From Chondrus crispus (lineage: Eukaryota; Rhodophyta; Florideophyceae; Gigartinales; Gigartinaceae), in NCBI RefSeq assembly GCF_000350225.1, contig NW_005179257.1, positions 16,934-80,933 on the forward strand: a stretch of DNA of 64,000 nt, in the 5' to 3' direction. Positions 10,101-20,867 of this stretch are shown one piece after another. The notes beneath the pieces were generated by a model, which worked only from the letters and a program-made list of their open reading frames with translations, did not search any database and was not told the DNA's origin. A program made the translations under genes and the position numbers. The first letter of the stretch is position 1. Each line of letters opens with the position of its first letter.

Positions 10101-11475
10101 AACGGTTGGTGGGCTAGATAAGGCAGGATTAATTCGACTCTTCTCGCAGAAAATGATACCTCTACGGCTCGCGGCTTTGGCGCATGCTTCTCTAATCAGT
10201 CAACGACACCGCAGTGAGGAGGAGGTGCTTCGAAATGCGTGCGCTATCCTTCATCGGTTGACTGTGCCAAGGTGCTCCACACCATCGAAGAACAGTAGTG
10301 AGGAAATCTCTGCCAAAGAACAGCTGACTATCCGAAAGTATCTCAAGGGCAATCAAGGTGTTGAGGCTCTATTGCAGGCAATGCACCCTCCTCGGCATCG
10401 TCATCCAACTACATTGTCGTATGCACTACTTGCGATTGGCAACTTAACAGCATGGGATTTGGAGGCGCACAAGCAATTCCGAAGTTCTCACGGAGTTGTT
10501 CAAGTGACACAGGTGATGCAATCGCATATTGGAAACGCAGGTGTCCAAGAAAAGGGGTGCTACGCACTGGCATGTGTCGGGGCTGCCTATCCGCCGAAAT
10601 CGAAAAGTATATTCGAAGAAGCGGGTGCATTGGACATAGTGATTGAGGCATTGTCAGGGGTTGAGCGAGAATCTCCGAATGACGCCGTAACGAAACAAGC
10701 ATGTGCAGGATTGGGAGCTATGTGCTCCTCTAGCCCAGACAACGCGTTTTATGCGGGAAGAAAGGACGCACTGAAATTCTTGGTGACGGCTTTTGAAAGG
10801 TTTCGAAGGTATTCCCGTGTAGATGGCGGAAAGCGAAGTGAAATGCGGCTGGTATGCAAAGCGTTTATTGATTTGTTATGCAATGCGGAGAACCGGAAGC
10901 TGGCGGGGTCCAAAGGTAGTTCGATGATAATTCGTGCAATGCGGATCTTTCGACTGGATGCTGACTTTATCGAGAAAGGGTTATCAACGCTAGCAGATTT
11001 CTGTGCGTATCAAGCCAATGGTATCCAAATTGTGGAAGCTAAAGGTGTTGATGACATTGTAGCGGCGATGGAACGGTTTCGGATGTCAGAAACTATGCAA
11101 AAGGAAGGGTGTCGAGTGCTAACTCTATTGATCGAGGCTACTGGTGATCAAGCGCGACGGCGACTGGTTCATGCCGGAGGTGCAGAATCGATTGTGCTTG
11201 CGGTAGAAAGATTCGGGACGATTGGGGAGGTGAATATCTCGCTTGTAGTGGAGTGCTTTAAGAGCTTGTATACGTTGTTCCAAATGGAAAATACTGCAGA
11301 AGGAGAGGTTCTCGGAAGGCGAATGAGGAAAATCAAGTGTGACAAGGCTGTCAAAGCTGCGATGGTTGCTCATCGAGGAAACCAAGTGATTCAAAACCGC
11401 GGACGGGAAACAATAAAGCAACTAGGGACCCTCAAAGGCGGGGGTGGGCTTTGGGGACGCATGCGTAAGCGGTAG
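7105..11475 (+). CDS. RING finger / protein kinase / ARM-repeat protein
   Basis: This is a single-exon protein of 1,456 residues. A C3HC4 RING lies at 7-75 (C7, C10, C27, H29, C32, C35, C72, C75), with a long acidic insert before the last pair. A full protein kinase domain follows (about 135-441): glycine loop GVGASAVVYRG 143-153, K163, HRDIKSAN with D266 and N271, DFG 295-297 and APE-type LAPEA at 329-333. The fold looks TKL-like and should be active. Residues 450-980 are low-complexity and Ser/Ala/Pro-rich, with an Ala run near 695. From about 995 to the end are armadillo/HEAT-like repeats (for example ALLAIGNLT, CYALACVG, ACAGLGAM). The RING suggests ubiquitin-ligase activity. The ATG context (gccATGG) is good. 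I do not recognise an orthologue with a name. Confidence 0.93.
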   Translation: MARAGECPACSDRFDHENRIPMVSVVCGHSLCSLCIHPRSAHRAPLEDDDDAASISTSSSDAEHDDLDLRACPVCAKPLAGFVKNFDALAALEAAARADPAAQSPAIQHRQSEGPDLTTVVHGDLVIRRADIHFNRSPANEIGVGASAVVYRGKYASQPVAVKCIRTMSDSFATEDRLRRELRNASRLRNPHIVEFRGAAWDHEAGPNSPRNVLLVTELMAGGNLRESLNTLKAETGLSLESFVRIGLQITKGIEYLHAEGLAHRDIKSANILLTERLGKGSTRFSDHVRAKIADFGLSKYIDKATGGGTVMQSIMEPGRLEATYAYLAPEAFGGDKTNAISRNDESDDDDGRYDEMAKKRDIYALGVLFWEMLMGQIPWAGVSLPDVYVRVCVRSDRPGPALDDARVSKSVRRLVERCWAQNPARRPSAKSIAAKLEKIAVKIGMAADPTSMTSKKSKKASAAAAAVEAVSMVSGQAPAQVLVISGNNLPDLHADPLKDLPNDQRDLHQGQTPVDSLLSCQKMPSASTVYTTHTKGSKTQSTNGFEASDARDTDRAVDDIPSHFDDDAWINDADGQGNTIGRQGALAASRMVHTSSNGHHPTSYAAYHGVTSNRSFGNKSAHNTGHPADTGDSNDPSFLSKSVARPRYSTEAAESNMPRAHSGGSGLAHSQSTNHNVSGKSNANATAVAATAAAIAAAKDRERKRDDVRGNRGPTTRVTRPVTPAGVHPAAVGDTSMHSLHTPGETWQRAAAKDRAVFYDNSDEEAQDFDPERAAAEEAIAASSSPSPAPVPAPVQVSAARHANVVGRPPPLTQRSSSMNRGTPQTKSPVVRRPMSPAVGRHVNTGATKSKVQEDEASPKVVVGGKRTSDTATPVRGGREVQRRLARTMSASAQTNAQNNRAPQLVSSSSGVVQPNTGTTESTGKRAFIRRMRSTESSRRMARSSSATAVENKRSSLNPPSSKALMSLASDRVASEDEEKRDYTVMQIGATPKENFGATVGGLDKAGLIRLFSQKMIPLRLAALAHASLISQRHRSEEEVLRNACAILHRLTVPRCSTPSKNSSEEISAKEQLTIRKYLKGNQGVEALLQAMHPPRHRHPTTLSYALLAIGNLTAWDLEAHKQFRSSHGVVQVTQVMQSHIGNAGVQEKGCYALACVGAAYPPKSKSIFEEAGALDIVIEALSGVERESPNDAVTKQACAGLGAMCSSSPDNAFYAGRKDALKFLVTAFERFRRYSRVDGGKRSEMRLVCKAFIDLLCNAENRKLAGSKGSSMIIRAMRIFRLDADFIEKGLSTLADFCAYQANGIQIVEAKGVDDIVAAMERFRMSETMQKEGCRVLTLLIEATGDQARRRLVHAGGAESIVLAVERFGTIGEVNISLVVECFKSLYTLFQMENTAEGEVLGRRMRKIKCDKAVKAAMVAHRGNQVIQNRGRETIKQLGTLKGGGGLWGRMRKR

Positions 11476-11953
11476 GCTTGGTCGGTGGGGAAGTGTAGTA
11501 TTTGCAGAAGGATGATAATTATGTTTTTAGGCCGTGGAGATGAAGGGAGAACACCCGAGGTGTCAGTATCTGTAACGTTATGGTACTGTGGAGAGAAAGA
11601 TTAGCAAGATTGCCGCTGCGCATTGGGGAACTGTTTCGAGCACAGGCGAGATGAAACGAGAAACTGAGGAAAGCAAGTCCACAAGGCGAAGAGGTATGAC
11701 GGGTTGGTTGGGGGGGCAACTGGCTATGTCGGAAGGTACAGACAAGTAGGTCTTCCGGCTTGTATACAACCTTTTTTATTGTATTTGTAAACGGTGTCGA
11801 GAGACTAGTTTTGTTCTGGGGTGTGCTGCGACTAGACGAATGCGACTGGATGGGATAATTGCGATGATGCAAGCTGAACTGGAGTTAAGATTGGGAGTGC
11901 GGTCGTGAGAGAAGCAGGCCCGACGGTGAGTGGCCGGGTGGAGAGAAGTAGGG

Positions 11954-12061
11954 TGTGTAAGGATGGGGAGGGGAGGTTCGGGCTGCTGCAACGCGAAGGA
12001 ACAGCACTGTAAGTAGGACGGGGAGCGGAATTTCGGGTTGCAGCAAGGAAGGAACAGCACT
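11954..12061. repeat. Two diverged tandem units of about 54 bp
   Basis: Two adjacent units both end in gaaggaacagcact (at about 12008 and 12061) and share a ggggag..g...ttcggg core, with roughly 75-80% identity by eye. Confidence 0.65.
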
Positions 12062-14350
12062 GTGTAAGTAATTAGTGTTGCCGGCAATAACGTGACCAGT
12101 GGGATGCGCAGTTTTGTCTGGCCTCGTGTAGATAAAGGTGCATTTCAGCTCATTTCTTACGACAGCAAGACGCATGATATCTTCGTTGGTATCTCTCGGC
12201 ACTGGGAGACACAAGTTTGACGCACGGGTGTCGATGGGAGCATGAATTTCGACGTTTCGCATAGAATGGAATTGTGATGCATTAAATTAGTCGGTGAGAG
12301 AGCCAGGAGGGACGACCGTCCGTCGAACAGCTGTGCATGCTGTCTGAGGGTTATCAGTTCATAAAATGTTTACAGAGGAGGGATGCCTTCTTACACGTGG
12401 ACAAGTGCATTGAGCTGTATGGCCGAGACAGAGGAGGGGTTCCCCAAGGTCTCTGGTGTGCACTCGGTGCTCCCTTCCGTGTCAGGTTTCGATTCGGCAG
12501 GCGGAATTCTATAAATTAGTGTGACCACGTGGCGCCCCGAAACTCCCTGGGAGAACGCACTGGCCCTTTTCTCGGAGAATCCAGTGTCATGCGCAGTATA
12601 TTGTCCGAAGACACGTGTACAGAACCTGGCCGAGTCAAAATGATTACTGTTACCGCACTGTTCCAACAATGACGTGTGCACAAGCGTTCCGTTAGGATAT
12701 TTATAGCAAGCTCAAGCGGTACAGTGTAGTATGACAGGGCTCCTGACTCTCATGCTCAACTGCGTCAGTTTCGCAAGTAGCCGAGCCTAGCTAGATGAGG
12801 CTAGATGAGATACGCCCTGAGGGCGTGTGTATCCCGGGCCCAGCGGGATGACGGTGCTTGGCATGGCGAAACACTGCACAGCCCTACTGTACATACCTGC
12901 GGATGTCGTGCTTAACCTTCGTTGATTTCGGACACCGGTTAATGGTGAGGGGACTAGTGAAGATTGGCCGCGGGAAATGCGCAGAGTACTAGTTACAGAA
13001 GTAGTTACCCATCGTGTCGTGCGCTCACTTCAGTCCACAAGGGCTCAAAACTAAGGACACCGAACACCGAGGCGCCTCTGGCGCCTCTTAATAAATCTTT
13101 TCATTTCGACAGCAACCCAGCTTCCGCTGGTGACAACATACGAGTACTGTACCCTTACTACTCATGGGGGGATAAGGGGGCAAATCATCTGTCATTACAG
13201 TTGTCGACAGAAGGATGGGGCACAATCCGTGCCCTGAAAAGCGTATCTGTTGACAGAGTGCTCACTTTTCTGGGGGTACACAGTCATAGACGGTACTCGA
13301 CACGCAGCAAATTACAATGTGGTGCAATGCTGCGGTACGGCCCATGCGAGACAGTTTGATTCCGCAACGAGCATTGTTTTCTTGCCGTGGGGCGGCGCCA
13401 ATCACGACGTGGGACGGGGTGCGCGAAGCGCGTCAAAAACAGGTTTGCATGATTTAATGATTTTAAGCCGAAAAATAGCACGGCGTCACCGTGGTTACAT
13501 AACTGAATTGTGATCCCCGGCAAGGCGCGCTGCCCTGAATGAAAATGATGCCGCATGTTTTTATTCCAACTGTCAGTTGCCACTGATTGACGCCACTTTT
13601 TCTGTCCTCGCAGCGTTTGATTCTCGCCTGCCCAATGGTGAATGCACAAGTGTTCTCCCGCTCCAGACAGCCGTGGTGCCGCGATCTGGTCGGCCCAGCG
13701 CCGCGACCGGAGCTAGGGGGACAGGAAATACCCTTCGAAGGGTAGCTGCATTCCATGAGCAGCACGGTTGCCGGCTTGGCACCGTGCACTCTGATTGCGT
13801 GCCCTTATAGCCCCTACCGTATGTTGGCTTCTCGTTACCCACACGAGTGGACGGTACGGGGAGACACTGCTCAACCAACGACATTCAACGCGTAATGCTC
13901 TTCGGTGGAGTCATGTAGGGAGCGAAGCTCGAAGGCCCTCGCTTCAGCAGTCTGTCATCGAACGAGAGACACGTACAGCACATGGGTACCTTCCCCGACG
14001 TGACCTTGCGCAGGAAGAATTGGCACCTACTGTACACTGGGCCCGTGTCTTTCACGGACTAACAGCTCATCGGAGAGAGAAGCCTACAATGCCTTACCGT
14101 GCGTTTAGGGGCTCGGACGCGGCCTGCAACGCGAAGCATGAACAGTCGAAGGGTGCTGCTGTTCTCTCGAGACGGGCGAAAGCTTAAAGGATAGAAAAGA
14201 AAGACCAAATCGATAAGTGAGGCAACCGCAGTATACAGTAATTACCGTCTCCATACACTGTTCGACTCGTGCAATAACCTACCTAGCCGTGTGTCCGCAA
14301 CGCCTGCATGTGTGAACACTTTCCACTGAAAGCGCTGCATGTCGTGGACC

Positions 14351-14410
14351 AGGTTCCTTCTTTTCAGGTTCCTTCTTTTCAGGTTCCTTCTTTTCAGGTT
14401 CCTTCTTTTC
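14351..14410. repeat. 15-bp tandem repeat, four perfect copies
   Basis: The unit aggttccttcttttc is repeated four times without change. In one frame it would encode a repeating Arg-Phe-Leu-Leu-Phe pentapeptide, but that 77-codon ORF has no other support, so I treat this as a minisatellite. Confidence 0.95.
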
Positions 14411-16026
14411 AGGCAAACTGCAGTCAGTTGTTCTTGGAAGAGGGCAAAATGTAAACATCCTCGTTCGTCCTCACTTGTATTTTCCGAGGGTGTATCTAAG
14501 ACTCACAGGTCAGCCGTCCGCTTTTTCCAAACAGCGGAGCTCAAGGCAAGTTTTAAAGCCACTTCGCTCTGAGCACCCACGTCAGTCGTTTTCTCGGCGA
14601 CGTGTGGATGTACGGAACGCTGTACTGCTCACAGGTCGGTCAGACACGCTGTGAAATATCTCACCAAACCGTGGTCGTACTGTACAAGCAATGTAGTCAA
14701 GAGGAGATCAACAGCCTAGTAATGTTTATCGGGCTTACAATCCCACGGAAACGTCAAAGCCGTGGCACAACGGCCGGACCGAACGTAAACCTCGTCGCAC
14801 TCGCAAGAAAGAATTTAAAAAAAACGTCATTCTGACATTGTCAAAAGCTCAAGTCTCCTTTTAACAGCGACTACTGTACCACCGGTACCCAAGGGTACTG
14901 TACGTAGAGCACCGGAAAACGCAACCGGCCACAACCCCCCGTTGGTTAATTCAGGTCACGTAAGATATTTGTGTACCGTTGGTACTGCATTCCTCAACAG
15001 CTGCAAACTATTTACTTAAAAGACAATTCAGCTCCCTTGAAATAATTGAATTGATTCTAAAAACGAAGGCATATTAATTTTTTATTATTTTAGGTAATGA
15101 TCTCCGCATTCGTTCTCTCGTGTTCCCGGGGGGCGAGGCCTCCACCCCTCATACTCAAAAGTCCTCGCCTCTCTGGATGTTTCTGGCATCGCAGCCTTTC
15201 ATTACTCGCAACCACGCCTCTGTCCGTACACAGACTATCTTACGGTGACTTGCGAGAATTGCAAACTTGCATCCTGGCACGCTTCTCAGACCCCCAGTTC
15301 ATTCAATCGCATTCGCCAAGGACTTAGGCCAGACTGCCGTCACTTCGAGCCTATTCCCCTGATCAACGACCTCCAAATCCCTCAAATTGCTCCCAGTTTT
15401 CAAGAAAGTGTGTGCAACTGTTCCTGTCTTTGTGGTGTTTGCTTCTCTAAATGAGTGCGATCATCGCTTTCCTGACACCACTGCTCTTTGCTTACTGCCT
15501 TTTCTTAATCAAAGCTTCCTCGCCCTGTGAATGCCATCCGTCTTGCGAGCCGTTCTCAATCCTATATTGCGAATTTCTGCAAATTGAATTGAACGACATA
15601 CAGCAGCCCAATAAACAATCTAGATTTGCGGATGCAGTATTCCGTTTTTAGGCCTGAAACCTTGCGAGCGCGCAAGCAGGCACCGCTCTCGAGTCACGAC
15701 CCTTGCTGCTGACGTCGTACGTTTTGACTTACCTGCTAGCTTCCATCTTCCACATGCACAGCGGAGACAGTAGACAAAGCATTGTCGGTCTCCACCGCCC
15801 CTCCCCTTCCACCAACTCAAGATCACAGTTTTTGCATTCGTTTCTTTTTGCAGCTCGGGCCCTTGAGCCTTCGCCTCCACGTATTCAACTATCCTGCATC
15901 GAGCGCACTGCCTGGGACCCTCGGCTCTGCCATTATTGTCCTCCCCACAATCAAAACATATCAATCTCGCAACAGCTTGCACTCTTCCGCAGTCTTCCTC
16001 TCTCATACGTCATTGGTACAGGACCA

Positions 16027-16142
16027 TTTGGTGAGTGCGCACGTTCTACGTGCTGCGTAGTATGTAGGCAGTACGTAGGACGCACGCACTGCGTACGTCC
16101 TACGTACTGCCTACATATTCTACGGCACGTGACTTCACCAAA
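16027..16142. repeat. 116-bp fold-back element
   Basis: A perfect 22-bp inverted repeat (16061-16082 with 16096-16117, 13-nt loop) is extended outward by imperfect pairing. It is closed by 8-bp ends TTTGGTGA (16027-16034) and TCACCAAA (16135-16142). The whole unit could form one long imperfect hairpin and resembles a small fold-back element or MITE. The centre is built of repeated TACGTA/CTACGT words. Confidence 0.8.
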
Positions 16143-17795
16143 CCGCAAACTCTTTGGGTTTGGGTCTACAGTTACCACCACGCTTGTGTCTCCGCACCGC
16201 ACGCACATCTAAAAACAACATTATGTCTCTTCCAGTAATGTCTGCTGTCTAATAAAAGCGCGAAGACAGCTTCATGCATCTTCCTATCTAAAATGAGCAA
16301 ATGTCGGAGAATTATGAACACTCTTTTCGGTAATGAAACTACTTCCTATATTGCTTTTCAAGAACAACATTCATTCGAGACCATGCATCACTTCCTGTAA
16401 AAAGACAGCGCGCATATGAGAGCACATTGTCCATCTCATGACTTTGTGCCAGTCGCAATTTGAACCTCACTGCGCATTGAACGGACAAGGGGATTGTTTT
16501 CCCAGTGAGGACAACTTGAATGTCGATCTCAGAAGGACGCGCTTTTTTTTTTGCTTCGCCTCTCTAACGGATGTAAAAATTATTCCCCACTGAACCAAAC
16601 ACCAAAGCAGACCCGGGGTATACACCCGTGGTAGAAGACACCAAACTTGTGTGCATATAGCTTCTTCGCCAGTGAGACATAGGACGGTCTGTTTTGCACT
16701 TTTAAAAGTGGCCTGAAAATAGGAACAGGGAGAGTATACATGCAAGCAAAATGAAACGGAAACAGCCCGGTCACATCCAAACAGGTACCCCAGAAAGGAC
16801 GCTTGCTCCGCAGGGTAAGTACAACAATGGATATCTCCCTACTGATGAACAGGCTCCCTAGTCTAGACATGCATTCCGGCAATTTCACATACCGTAGTTT
16901 CGGAAGTGACAGTCACTCTGTCCAATCATATAGAATACTGCACCACGCTGGATACTACTGTCTAAGATGTGTCGTTGAGAACATTCCACCGTGTTCTTGC
17001 CAGCAACCCGGCGATCCACCACCAAAAAGCAGTGACTTCAGATATTCCTGAATGCGCTTGGGGACAGTTAAACCATTATTTTGTGATGATGAATCACGCC
17101 AATGCAGCAGAGTATGTAGCCAATGGTACGGTTTTGTCCTGGCAGCCCGAAAATATCAACCGTCTCTAGCATGCGCTCCTATTTTTCAACAGCATCGGAG
17201 CAAGCGAAACCGCCCTCAACGAATGGGCGTCCCTTCCACTTTTGCATGCCTTGCCTCAGTGTACATAGACAAGGCAGTACAGAGTGACACAACCATATTG
17301 CGCAAACGCCGGCACTGCAAGAATGGCCCGCATCCGTATGGCGCTGTCTTTCTAAATGACAATAGTGCTGCCCGTTCTGCGAGTTCTTCATGCTACTTCG
17401 CGCGATATTTCGCAGAGTAGCTTTAGATCATGCAGATGCCAACAGGCACACATACGCCGCACCCAAGCTCATTGATACGCTTTTTGTTCTGTTTCTCGTT
17501 TATGGGCACCGTGCATTGTTGAAAAGCTTCAATTGATCTGTTCCCCGTCCGAATCGCGAATCGTTGACATCACAGTTCGTCATCATTTTCGTGCCGTCTC
17601 CGTGCCTCTTAGGTCAGCTATTTTTGTTCCGTAGCCTCCGTGGTTGATATTTGTTCTGCTGGTATTGCTAGATTTTGCACGCATATCAACTCGGTATGAA
17701 GGCACATTTCACGGCGACTGCGCATGCATTCTCCATACTTGTACTGTACCTTCTGTTCTTGACCTCAACTGTTCCCAAGTCAATGAAATACTTTT

Positions 17796-18095
17796 CTACC
17801 AATCAATGTCGTTAGTATCATTTCCACCAAAGAGGCTTTGATTCCCAAACAACGGCGCAAATTTCTGATTGTTCTCTAGCTCGTACCACGCCAGGGTTTC
17901 GCGGATTTTCTTGGTATGGGGCCCATGAGGATATGTGATCCCGATTGCTCCATTCTCTCGAAAATTGTTGGGTATATCGTTTTCAGCATCTTCCTCGTAG
18001 AAAAGAAGTGACAGATAAGTGATTGTGACGGGCACTTGTCGATTATCGCAAAACTGATGGAAGATGCGATTGAGCTGCGCATGAAATCCCTTCAA
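17796..18095 (-). CDS. Hypothetical protein fragment
   Basis: A frame of about 106 codons, open from near 18119, has a natural amino-acid mix with no low complexity (for example VPVTITYLSLLFYEED and GITYPHGPHTKKIRETLAWY). It has no ATG: the first possible starts are TTG codons, and an in-frame TGA lies just upstream. It could be a terminal exon or a relic. I recognise no family and the call rests only on composition. Confidence 0.25.
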   Translation of the reverse strand: MKGFHAQLNRIFHQFCDNRQVPVTITYLSLLFYEEDAENDIPNNFRENGAIGITYPHGPHTKKIRETLAWYELENNQKFAPLFGNQSLFGGNDTNDIDW

Positions 18096-20816
18096 TAGTT
18101 CTATCTGCGATTGCTTTGTAATTAACGGTCATGCGCTAAGATGAAAAGCTAGTGTCCCTCAGCACTTTGGCAACAGAAAAATATGCGTCCGTGACAATAA
18201 AACAACATAAAAACGAAAACCTTTCGCACTGAGATGAAAAATATGCCATTGAGAATATCTTAGTTCAAGCAACAGAGCGAAGTGTAATAAATACAGCTCA
18301 CAAATACGGACGAGGGAGCGAAATAAGACGGAGCTAGGGCCAATATACATTATTGTTGAACGGGCCAAAGTCTTCCTTGGTAGTTGGGACGTATGCAACT
18401 GTCGGGTAGTTTAGACCATCCAAAACAAGTCGAAATTTGAGGGTTGGGGAGTTACTTAGAAAACCTGTAGAAAAACATGGAACAGCAAGCCGCAAACAAA
18501 GAAATCCATTAATATACGTATGGAGAGAAAGTCTCACTGGTGATGGACAGGAAAAAGAATCGCACATGGACTTCGATTCAATGATAGACGCCTGGAGGCC
18601 ATTTGCAAACTGTGGACTGCCAGAGAACCGAGAAACTGTAGTGCAGTATGGCATGCTTTAGAGAACAGTCTTTCACAACAGTCGTTGTGTACTGTGCAAA
18701 TATCAAGTGATAGTTCCCAGAGTGCGCTGCAAGTCCATCAGTAGAAGCGCTTTATCGCCGAACGATTATTCAGAAACGGGCAGTTTTGTTGAAGAGGCCG
18801 TAAGGGACAACCTCTGTTACTCCCTAACTCTCAATCCAGACTAACGAAATCATACTTCCTTATTGCAGGCTCGCATATTCATCGATGTGTCAAATTTGTG
18901 AAGCCATAGGGAAGTACTAAATTTACTGGTTCCCTTTATTGTATAGAGAGAATCATATTCCTTTTCTAGTCTGCCGATCAAAGCCGCTTCCCTTTTCAAG
19001 TCTTTTCAAGTCTGTGAATGTGATTCTCTATGTTCGGCACGCGTTTAGTTTTTTGGGAATTGATCTTTTGTGGCCCTTGCAGCTTGGCTCCCTAGACTCC
19101 TGAAAGAGTTGCGCGGCTCTTGGGAAGTTATTTTGCAAAATGGAATTTAAAAGACTCTGAAAAACGCCGCAAATGCATCACTGTTTTCTTGCTCTTTGGA
19201 GAATAACTTCCAACACTTGGTGCCATGTCAGTGTTTTAATGTTCCTTTGCTGTCTTCGTGTATGTTTCCTGGTATCCGAAGAGGATAACACATACAATTC
19301 GTTATGTCAGGGTCTCGACGTCCGCCTGACCAGCCTAGTGAGATTTGATGTAGATTTCGCTGGCTCCCCCATTGGAATCCATGAATTCTAATCCGACAGC
19401 GAACGACAGAAACGACATGCGATTTATACAGTGCTGTTTAGTAAGGGTACGTACGGGCTTCATGCATACTGACATGTTTTGTTCCGCGCGTCAACTTAGG
19501 ACAGCGCAAAATCCTAGAATCAAGTTTATTTCCAATTGCGAGACAGGTGAATGCAGAACTTATGCTTGGATGAAGTTTGTTGCGTGAGAGGTGATATAGT
19601 GATATTTACAAGCGCGGAAGACATTTGAGCCCGCATGTTGATTCTGAACCGGACTTCCACGTATGCTTTCTTCACCTTGATTTTTTCCAGCAGAAGTGCA
19701 AAGCACGAATCTTCAGCAGAAAACGATTTCAAGTAGACAACCGTGCAATAGGTGAAGAAAAAGAAAGGTTTGGATGGTTCTGGTGGAGATGATAGTGATT
19801 TCTTGGTGCAGTCGTTATCCTTAGACTCAAATTCAGTAAATGTATGCACACGCCTTACCATCGTACTTTTCTTTCAGAGATATTGATCTCTGTCGCATTT
19901 GCCGAGCACTTCGGGCATATTTCTGTGTTGCCGGGACGATGCTGTGGAAAGACAGCATTGTGAGGGGCCGCGTTGCGTACTATGTAGTTCCTTTCGGATC
20001 AGCAACGTAGGGCCACACATAGAAGTAGGAACTGTACGAAGCTGAGGAAAGAAGGCATAACGCCTACCAAATCTAATCGATTGTAGAATGACGGTCTCGC
20101 TTTTCATTGCAAATGCCACCTGCTGCATGGCCTACGTTGGCGATGATGCTTTACACAACTTCATAGAGGCCTCTTGTTTACAACAATTCATATTTGTTCA
20201 CATCTTGTTAGTCGAAAACCCTTATGTTCTCAGCGAAGAAGAGTCCCAATGTGAGCTGTGGGCAAAGCGACATTCGTTCAAGCTGTCAAAAGTGGCGAAC
20301 GATGATCCTCCTTCTTCCCTCAGGATAATTTTACGACGTCATCAGTCTCTCCCGAGGGACAAGACGCCATCGGATTTTGGACCGAAAAACGTCTTGAAGA
20401 AAACACCTTCCTGTTGGAACCAGAAAAAATTACACGCTTTTCGTTTTCCTCTGATAGCGATTACTCCATTTCTCGCTGTGAAAGTTCTTGGTATTGATAG
20501 AAATTTCTTGTTCCGTGGAGCTTCATTACCCTTCTCGGCAGATTTCTTCGCCGAGGTACATCTTCCCTTTTTCACAGCCAAGATGACCAGAATAATAACG
20601 TTGTTTGCGGTTGATACCCTTAGATGAACCCATTGAAAATGGTCTTCGTCAGTACTCAAAACAAGAAATCCTATTCCGCGACAATCGGACATGCACATTG
20701 ATTTCAAAGTATCACATTTTCTATGTGATTTTTTAAGAACTGCTTGCTTGATAGTGTCAAGTAATTTGTCTTCGTCGCATTTTTGCAAATTACACGTTGT
20801 TTTTCAGTACGGAAGA

Positions 20817-20867
20817 ACAACGAATCTAGAAACAGGAAAGGAGCATTCCTGTTTCTAGATTTGTTGT
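20817..20867. repeat. 21-bp hairpin with one mismatch
   Basis: The left arm 20817-20837 and right arm 20847-20867 pair over 21 bp with one mismatch around the 9-nt loop aaggagcat. The stem contains tctagaaacagga / tcctgtttctaga. Its size fits a small-RNA precursor stem or a small fold-back repeat. Confidence 0.8.

Larger units (their letters stand above)
11476..16026. other. Gene-poor region
   Basis: I find no supported gene over 4.5 kb. All ORFs are below about 140 codons, lack domains and overlap on opposite strands. GTACTGTAC occurs at 13144-13152 and 14895-14903; the second is part of a palindromic cluster (gtaccc-aa-gggtac). Two small tandem repeats are listed separately. Confidence 0.5.

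Noticed and set aside
14339-14572. Repetitive hydrophobic 77-codon protein
   Set aside because: Only the 15-bp minisatellite gives it structure; the rest is unremarkable.
15620-16212. Cys-rich minus ORF and opposing plus ORF
   Set aside because: They overlap each other and the fold-back repeat; cysteine spacing fits no zinc-binding pattern.
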